From Theocolax elegans (lineage: Eukaryota > Arthropoda > Insecta > Hymenoptera > Cerocephalidae): 64,000 nucleotides of DNA. The stretch is not shown here. Below are more model-generated notes on this DNA. The model did no database searches and was not told the origin of the DNA. It saw only the letters and a list, made by a program, of their open reading frames with translations. The stretch is taken from NCBI GenBank assembly GCA_026168455.1, contig CM047426.1, positions 36,848,919 to 36,912,918 of the forward strand, read 5' to 3'. How positions within the stretch are numbered: the first letter of the stretch is position 1.

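Overview
The window holds the interior of one gene on the minus strand: the arthropod giant extracellular-matrix gene dumpy (dp). I resolve 105 coding exons plus one candidate 12-nt microexon. Together they carry about 36.1 kb of coding sequence (about 12,000 residues), more than half of the window. Neither gene end is present: the 5'-most exon runs off the right edge, and the signal peptide lies beyond it. The zona-pellucida domain, membrane anchor and Ser/Thr/Pro-rich part known from dumpy proteins would lie beyond the left edge. AT-rich introns, mostly 60-120 nt, with GT-AG sites and the dumpy module content mean an insect or close relative. I favour a hymenopteran from base composition and compactness, but that is a weak inference. 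No second gene, tRNA, rRNA or CRISPR array was found.

Exons are named x1 to x105 from left to right, so x105 is 5'-most and x1 is 3'-most. The gene reads right to left.

Layout in gene order. (1) 64000-48724 (x105-x84): the irregular 5' part, with EGF-like and calcium-binding EGF-like repeats, short DPY-like Cys cores, varied exon sizes and several phase 0 and phase 2 introns. (2) 48551-44839 (x83-x75): one EGF-DPY-EGF module per exon, every exon phase 1 to phase 1. (3) 44139-322 (x74-x1): a long regular array of the same modules, almost always one per exon; x74 carries four and x69 and x70 carry two each.

The array has a strict higher-order structure. Six module types, called H1-H6 here, recur in fixed order without a skip: 12 complete hexamers, a leading H6 and a final H1-H2-H3, 76 modules in all. 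H1 has GNPYEGC before the DPY core. H2 usually reads NHSPICSC in its last EGF. H3 reads like CPEGYTGDPF. H4 has a short first EGF with CNNGxCxC and ends GNAFxxC. H5 usually reads NHNPICSC. H6 usually reads SHTPMCTC. Beneath this is a period of three, because the NPY-type spacing occurs in every third module from x82 to x3. In the protein these modules should form a stiff, disulphide-rich fibre that links epidermis, tendon and tracheal cells to overlying cuticle, as known for dumpy.

Introns hold several non-autonomous transposon-like elements: one 426-bp element with an 8-bp target duplication, two with TTAA target sites, and one long inverted-repeat region. They also hold simple repeats. Splice edges were read by eye from GT-AG sites and checked for frame continuity between exons.
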